Below are positions 60,851 to 64,000 of a stretch of 64,000 bases of DNA, piece after piece; positions within the stretch are counted from its first letter, which is position 1, and the number at the start of each line of letters is the position of its first letter. The position numbers were made by a program, and so were the translations under genes. Source of the DNA: JADKCZ01 sp963786945 (GTDB taxonomy: Bacteria > Myxococcota > Myxococcia > Myxococcales > Anaeromyxobacteraceae); NCBI GenBank assembly GCA_963786945.1, contig CAWBAO010000004.1:248001-312000 (forward strand). Reading direction: 5' to 3'. The notes under the pieces were generated by a model, which saw nothing but the letters and a program-made list of their open reading frames with translations, was not told where the DNA came from and searched no databases.

Positions 60851-61399
60851 CTAGCGCCGACGATAGTGCAAGGCCACGATGCCGGATTTGAGCCGTGTCG
60901 CGGCCACGAACTTCAGGCGCAATGATGGCTGCAGGCCGGAAAACAAGAACGGACCGTGCCCGGCCACCACGGGGTGGACCACGAAGCGATATTCGTCCAC
61001 AAGGTCCAGGCGCTGAAGCGCGGCCGAAAGCTTGGGGCTACCCACCAGCAATCCGCGCGGCGTGGCCTTCTTCAACGCCTTCACCGCCCGGGTCAGGTCC
61101 CCTTCGACGTGATGCGTGTTGCTCCACGGGAAGTCGCGGCGTGTCGTCGAGACCACGTACTTGGGCTTGGCCTCGAGCTTCTTGGCCCAGTCCCGGTTCG
61201 ACCGGGTCGCCTTCGGGTCACGCGCCACCTGGGGCCAGGCGTCCTCCATCAGCTCGTAGGTCCGGCGCCCGAAGAGCATCGCCCCCGCCGCGTCCATCAG
61301 GCGCGTCCAGTAGCGGAGCATCTCGTCGTCGGCGACCCCTACCCGGTGGTCGCAACACCCGTCCAGCGTCACGTTGAGCGCGAAGGTCAGAAGCCCCAT
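60851..61399 (-). CDS. DHFR/RibD-C-family reductase
   Basis: This 182-residue enzyme begins MGLLTFALNVTLDGCCDHRV, the typical first strand of this family. It continues AAGAMLFGRRTYELMEDAWP, KPKYVVSTTRRDFPWSNTHH, ALKKATPRGLLVGSPKLSAA and LVDEYRFVVHPVVAGHGPFL. These NADPH-dependent proteins resemble dihydrofolate reductase and the RibD C-terminal domain, but most act on other substrates. ATG 61399 is the family start; the frame remains open upstream to 61648. It is flanked on both sides by copies of one short sequence unit. Confidence 0.82.
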   Translation of the reverse strand: MGLLTFALNVTLDGCCDHRVGVADDEMLRYWTRLMDAAGAMLFGRRTYELMEDAWPQVARDPKATRSNRDWAKKLEAKPKYVVSTTRRDFPWSNTHHVEGDLTRAVKALKKATPRGLLVGSPKLSAALQRLDLVDEYRFVVHPVVAGHGPFLFSGLQPSLRLKFVAATRLKSGIVALHYRRR

Positions 61400-61648
61400 G
61401 GCATGGACTCTCTCAGGCTGCATATCGAAGGGTCGGTCAGAATTCCTGCTATTCGATTGCTTCCGGCGACCGCGGCCCCACGTCTCGGGCTGGCCCGTCT
61501 CGCGGTCCAGGCCGAAGCGGAGCCAGCCTTGGGTCGGCCGGCGTCCGGTCGCGCGGAAGGCCACCAGGGCGGCGCGGGCCTCCGCGGCCGGGGTGGCGCC
61601 GCCGGTCCAGCTCCGCACCAGGGTCAATGCGGTCGTCCAGGGAGTCAT
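61400..61648 (-). other. Short ORF remnant upstream of the DHFR-family gene
   Basis: The in-frame extension MTPWTTALTLVRSWTGGATP through RPTQGWLRFGLDRETGQPET has no match to the DHFR family. Its first 15 codons recur at about 60640 (TPWTTAMALVRSRTG). It therefore seems to be part of the duplicated unit rather than of the enzyme. Confidence 0.35.
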
Positions 61649-61696
61649 GGTCCGGAGCCTGGCCCGCCACCATGACCCTGGCCCGCTGGGACAAGA

Positions 61697-61906
61697 TCAG
61701 CGGCCGCGGGAGGCCGCCTCACGGAACCAATGCGGTCGCACCCTAGCCGCGGTGTCGCCTCGCCATGGGTCGAGTGTCTCCTCCATGAGCGGCGGCACGG
61801 TGGCCTGGACGTGGCGTCCGCAGACCTCGCAGACTACTGGATCACCGGGCTGGGCACCGGGAACGGGTCGCCACGAGCCGGGGCAGTCGGCCGAGGTCGT
61901 CGCCAC
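61697..61906 (-). CDS. Short zinc-ribbon-like protein
   Basis: The 69-residue product MATTSADCPGSWRPVPGAQP continues GDPVVCEVCGRHVQATVPPL, with a CxxC pair and a distal Cys and His that could bind zinc. It has a degenerate paralogue at 60656-60820. GTG 61906 is the likely start, without a clear ribosome site. Confidence 0.4.
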   Translation of the reverse strand: MATTSADCPGSWRPVPGAQPGDPVVCEVCGRHVQATVPPLMEETLDPWRGDTAARVRPHWFREAASRGR

Positions 61907-61988
61907 GCTGGTGTCCTATCAGGGCGTTGGACGCCCCCCCCCAGCAAGTAGTCCACGCTAGACTACCCTTTCCAAGGGAGGCGACCAC

Positions 61989-62582
61989 ATGGCCCGCAAG
62001 CGCAACGTCTGGGGGAGGTGGCGCACGGTTCTTGAGAACGGTGTCATCGGTGCGCCCTGTCCAGCGCCGTCTGATGCCGAGAAGGCATTGATTGCCCAGC
62101 AAGAGCGCGTCACCGGGCTTGAAGTGCAGCCACTGGTCCTGAAGGGCGGCGAGAGGTGTCCCTGCTGCGGGGAGCGGCTGGCGGATGTCGAAAACGAACG
62201 ATGCTCCTCCTGCAAGAACGAGTTCTTCATCGAGGTGGAGGCCCAGAAACCTGGAGCGGGGCCTCCGAAAGCCCTAGCGATTGAGCCGAAGCCGCCACCA
62301 CCCGGAACATGCGAATACAAGGTGATCACGCAGCGGGATGAGTTCTTCAAGACGAAATTCGACCCCGAGGCCCTGGAGGAGTTGATCAACCGATACGCCA
62401 GCGAGGACTGGCGCGTCGTCAGCATGACCGCGACGGATTCGTTCTTTGATTCGTTCTGGGCCAAGGGTGGCGGGGCGTCCCGCCAGGAGTTGGTCGTCCT
62501 GCTGGAGCGAAAGGTCGCCGTCAACGAGGTCCCTTCGGCCCCAGTCATCAGCCCCGACCACTACAGCAAGGACATGCCGTAG
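61989..62582 (+). CDS. Zinc-ribbon plus DUF4177 protein
   Basis: This 197-residue product has an N-terminal zinc ribbon (ERCPCCGERLADVENERCSS then CKNEF, four Cys). A Pro-rich hinge follows and then a C-terminal DUF4177 domain: CEYKVITQRDEFFKTKF, ELINRYASEDWRVVSMTATD and RQELVVLLERK. DUF4177 is a small domain often fused to zinc ribbons. GC content is visibly lower than around it, suggesting acquired DNA. It lies just before the terminator of the tRNA gene. Confidence 0.75.
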   Translation: MARKRNVWGRWRTVLENGVIGAPCPAPSDAEKALIAQQERVTGLEVQPLVLKGGERCPCCGERLADVENERCSSCKNEFFIEVEAQKPGAGPPKALAIEPKPPPPGTCEYKVITQRDEFFKTKFDPEALEELINRYASEDWRVVSMTATDSFFDSFWAKGGGASRQELVVLLERKVAVNEVPSAPVISPDHYSKDMP

Positions 62583-62743
62583 CCCTCGACCCCGCCACGC
62601 TCCACGCCGTCCGGCTGGCGGGACGGGGCCGCCCTCAACGAAGCCATCGCCCCTGGGCCACGATCAGCGGCCGGATGAGGCTGCAGGCGGGCGCGGCTCT
62701 GGAGGCTGGACCGGCAACCCAAGTGGCAACCCGCCCAGAAGAC

Positions 62744-62787
62744 GAAGGCCGCGACTCGCCGGTTTCCCGTTGAGAGTCGCGGCCTTC
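62744..62787 (-). terminator. Intrinsic terminator of tRNA-Pro
   Basis: GAAGGCCGCGACTC and GAGTCGCGGCCTTC form a perfect 14-bp stem with a 16-base loop. On the minus strand it begins 4 bp after the tRNA end and is followed by GTCTTCTGG. Confidence 0.8.
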
Positions 62788-62791
62788 TGAG

Positions 62792-62865
62792 TCGGGGAGA
62801 CAGGATTTGAACCTGCGACCCCTTGGTCCCGAACCAAGTGCTCTACCAGGCTGAGCCACTCCCCG
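62792..62865 (-). tRNA. tRNA-Pro (anticodon CGG)
   Basis: Read on the minus strand it folds as a full cloverleaf. Acceptor CGGGGAG pairs with CTCCCCG and the discriminator is A. The D-loop holds AGCCTGGTAGAGC, the anticodon arm is CTTGG-TTCGGGA-CCAAG, and the T-loop is GGTTCAAATCC. The anticodon CGG reads the proline codon CCG. CCA is not encoded. Confidence 0.95.
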
Positions 62866-62999
62866 ATGCTGCGCCCGCAGGCGTTGTTCTCGTCCCCCCG
62901 GGAGGGAGCCGAACCAGCGGAAGGCCGCGTAAATACTGGACGGCCGCGGGGCTGTCAAGCGCGGCGAGCCAGCGTCCCGATCCGCCCTCCGCCCTCCCC

Positions 63000-64000
63000 T
63001 CACCGCACGCAGGCCGCCTCGATCTCCGCGATCTCCTTGGGCACCGCCGCCGTCAGGTTCTCGTGCCCGGACTCGGTGACCAGGATGTCGTCCTCGATCC
63101 GGATCCCCACGCCGCGAAGCGCCTGGGGAGCGGTCTCGTCGTCCTCGGCCACGTAGAGCCCCGGCTCCACGGTCAGCACCATGCCCGGCTGGAGCGGCCG
63201 GCTGGCCCCGTTCACCACGTAGTCGCCCACGTCGTGCACGTCCATCCCCAGCCAGTGGCTGGTCCGGTGCATGTAGTACTTCCGGTAGCCCTGGGGCGCC
63301 GTCCGCTCCTCGGGCGAGCCGGGCGGCAGCTTCACCAGCCTGTCCCCCTCGGCGATCCGATCCTCCACCGGCCCGGGCAGCAGGCCGAGGGCCACCAGCC
63401 CCTCGGTCAGGGCCCGCACCGTGAGCGCGTGGATGCCGTCGATGGTCGCCCCCGGCTTCACCGCCTCGATGGCCCGCTTCTGCGCGTCGAGGCACGCCTG
63501 GTAGAGATCGCGCTGCGCCCCGCTGAAGCTGCCCGACACCGGGAAGGTGCGCGTCACGTCGGCGGTGTAGAGCCCGTACTCGCCGCCGGCGTCGACCAGG
63601 CAGACCTCCCCGTCGCGCAGCTCGGCGTCGCCGGCCCGGTAGTGGAGGATGGTCGAGTTGGCGCCCGCCGCCACGATGGTCCCGTACCCCGGCCCGGCCG
63701 CGCCGCGGCGGCGGAAGGCGTACTCGATCTCCGCCTGCACCTGGTGCTCGCGCCGCCCGGCCTGCCCGTCGCGCATGGCGGAAAAGTGCCCCTCGGCCGT
63801 CAGGTCGGCCGCCTTGCGCAGCAGGGCCAGCTCGTCGGGCCGCTTCACCAGCCGCTGCTCGTGCAGCACCGTGCCCGGGCTGGCCACCGCCGCCGGGGGG
63901 CGCTTGCCGCTCCGCCCCTCGCCGCGCAGCGCGCTGATCTTGCCGATGACGCGCTGGTCCCAGGCCGGATCGGCCCCCAGCTGGAACCAGAGCGTGGCCG
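63000..64000 (-). CDS. pepP: Xaa-Pro aminopeptidase (aminopeptidase P), 5' part beyond the window
   Basis: At least 333 residues of a pita-bread metallopeptidase that removes N-terminal residues preceding proline. The dinuclear metal ligands are visible: CLVDAGGEYGLYTADVTRTF (two Asp), YYMHRTSHWLGMDVHDVGDY (His), VLTVEPGLYVAEDD (Glu) and GVGIRIEDDILVTESG (Glu). The substrate-side His lies in MDVHDV. The linker to the N-terminal domain is seen at 63890-64000 (PAWDQRVIGKISALRGEGRS), and the frame runs off the right edge. An internal GTG near 63887 should not be taken as the start. Confidence 0.93.
   Translation of the reverse strand, partial: ATLWFQLGADPAWDQRVIGKISALRGEGRSGKRPPAAVASPGTVLHEQRLVKRPDELALLRKAADLTAEGHFSAMRDGQAGRREHQVQAEIEYAFRRRGAAGPGYGTIVAAGANSTILHYRAGDAELRDGEVCLVDAGGEYGLYTADVTRTFPVSGSFSGAQRDLYQACLDAQKRAIEAVKPGATIDGIHALTVRALTEGLVALGLLPGPVEDRIAEGDRLVKLPPGSPEERTAPQGYRKYYMHRTSHWLGMDVHDVGDYVVNGASRPLQPGMVLTVEPGLYVAEDDETAPQALRGVGIRIEDDILVTESGHENLTAAVPKEIAEIEAACVR

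Noticed and set aside
61400..61648. N-terminal extension of the DHFR-family protein
   Set aside because: The extension matches the duplicated flanking unit and not the enzyme family, whose usual start is at 61399.
63885..63887. GTG at about 63887 as the start of aminopeptidase P
   Set aside because: The frame continues upstream with family-like sequence to the window edge, so this is an internal Val.
1..64000. rRNA genes, prophage, transposase or CRISPR-cas genes
   Set aside because: None found on either strand; the only mobile-looking signals are the short repeats at 56-63 kb.

Overview
This is a very GC-rich (about 70 percent) bacterial chromosome segment. Dense coding, frequent GTG and TTG starts, a multiheme c-type cytochrome, AgmX/TonB-like proline-rich proteins, myxobacterial-style Cys-rich lipoproteins and a receptor-L-type lipoprotein point to a myxobacterium-like member of the former Deltaproteobacteria, most likely Anaeromyxobacter or a close relative. 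This is inferred from gene content; no rRNA is present to confirm it.

Layout. (1) 1-13.7 kb: a carbohydrate-use locus on the minus strand with a PTS EIIA fragment, an outer-membrane barrel, four family-3 glycoside hydrolases in a row and a divergent AraC-type regulator. The first 5.4 kb is riddled with frameshifts. (2) 13.7-16.3 kb: HAD hydrolase, TonB-like protein and Gfo/Idh/MocA dehydrogenase. (3) 16.5-19.5 kb: two Spy/CpxP-like proteins with an OmpR-type regulator and a histidine kinase. (4) 19.5-25.6 kb: GST, CBS protein, DUF2905, an orphan GroEL, and a TetR-controlled hemerythrin cluster with two matching operators. (5) 25.9-30.5 kb: DUF4382 lipoprotein, then two DUF1847 genes flanking an SQR-like flavoprotein, a GST and a membrane thioredoxin. 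(6) 30.5-35.7 kb: CrcB fluoride channel behind a probable fluoride riboswitch, divergent from a DUF190-CBS protein, then DUF2254, VIT-like and CorA-like membrane proteins. (7) 35.8-38 kb: a multiheme cytochrome-rhodanese fusion with an in-frame TGA and hairpin, a candidate selenoprotein. (8) 38-43 kb: envelope proteins and an AEC transporter. (9) 43.2-48.2 kb: a KdpDE-type two-component system divergent from a KimA-like potassium permease, with three matching putative operator sites between them. (10) 48.3-58.6 kb: VOC/MarR pair, lipoproteins, ankyrin lipoprotein, and several small-molecule enzymes, some frameshifted. (11) 58.6-62.7 kb: an accessory patch of short Cys-rich ORFs, duplicated segments, a DHFR-family gene and a DUF4177 protein, ending at a tRNA-Pro(CGG). 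(12) 63 kb to the end: an aminopeptidase P that runs off the right edge.

Most notable: the candidate selenocysteine cytochrome-rhodanese; a 21-bp-phased direct-repeat site shared by two glycosidase promoters beside an AraC gene; the symmetric three-site KdpE-like operator set; a TetR operator filling the spacer of two near-leaderless promoters; and the fluoride riboswitch with a visible alternative hairpin.
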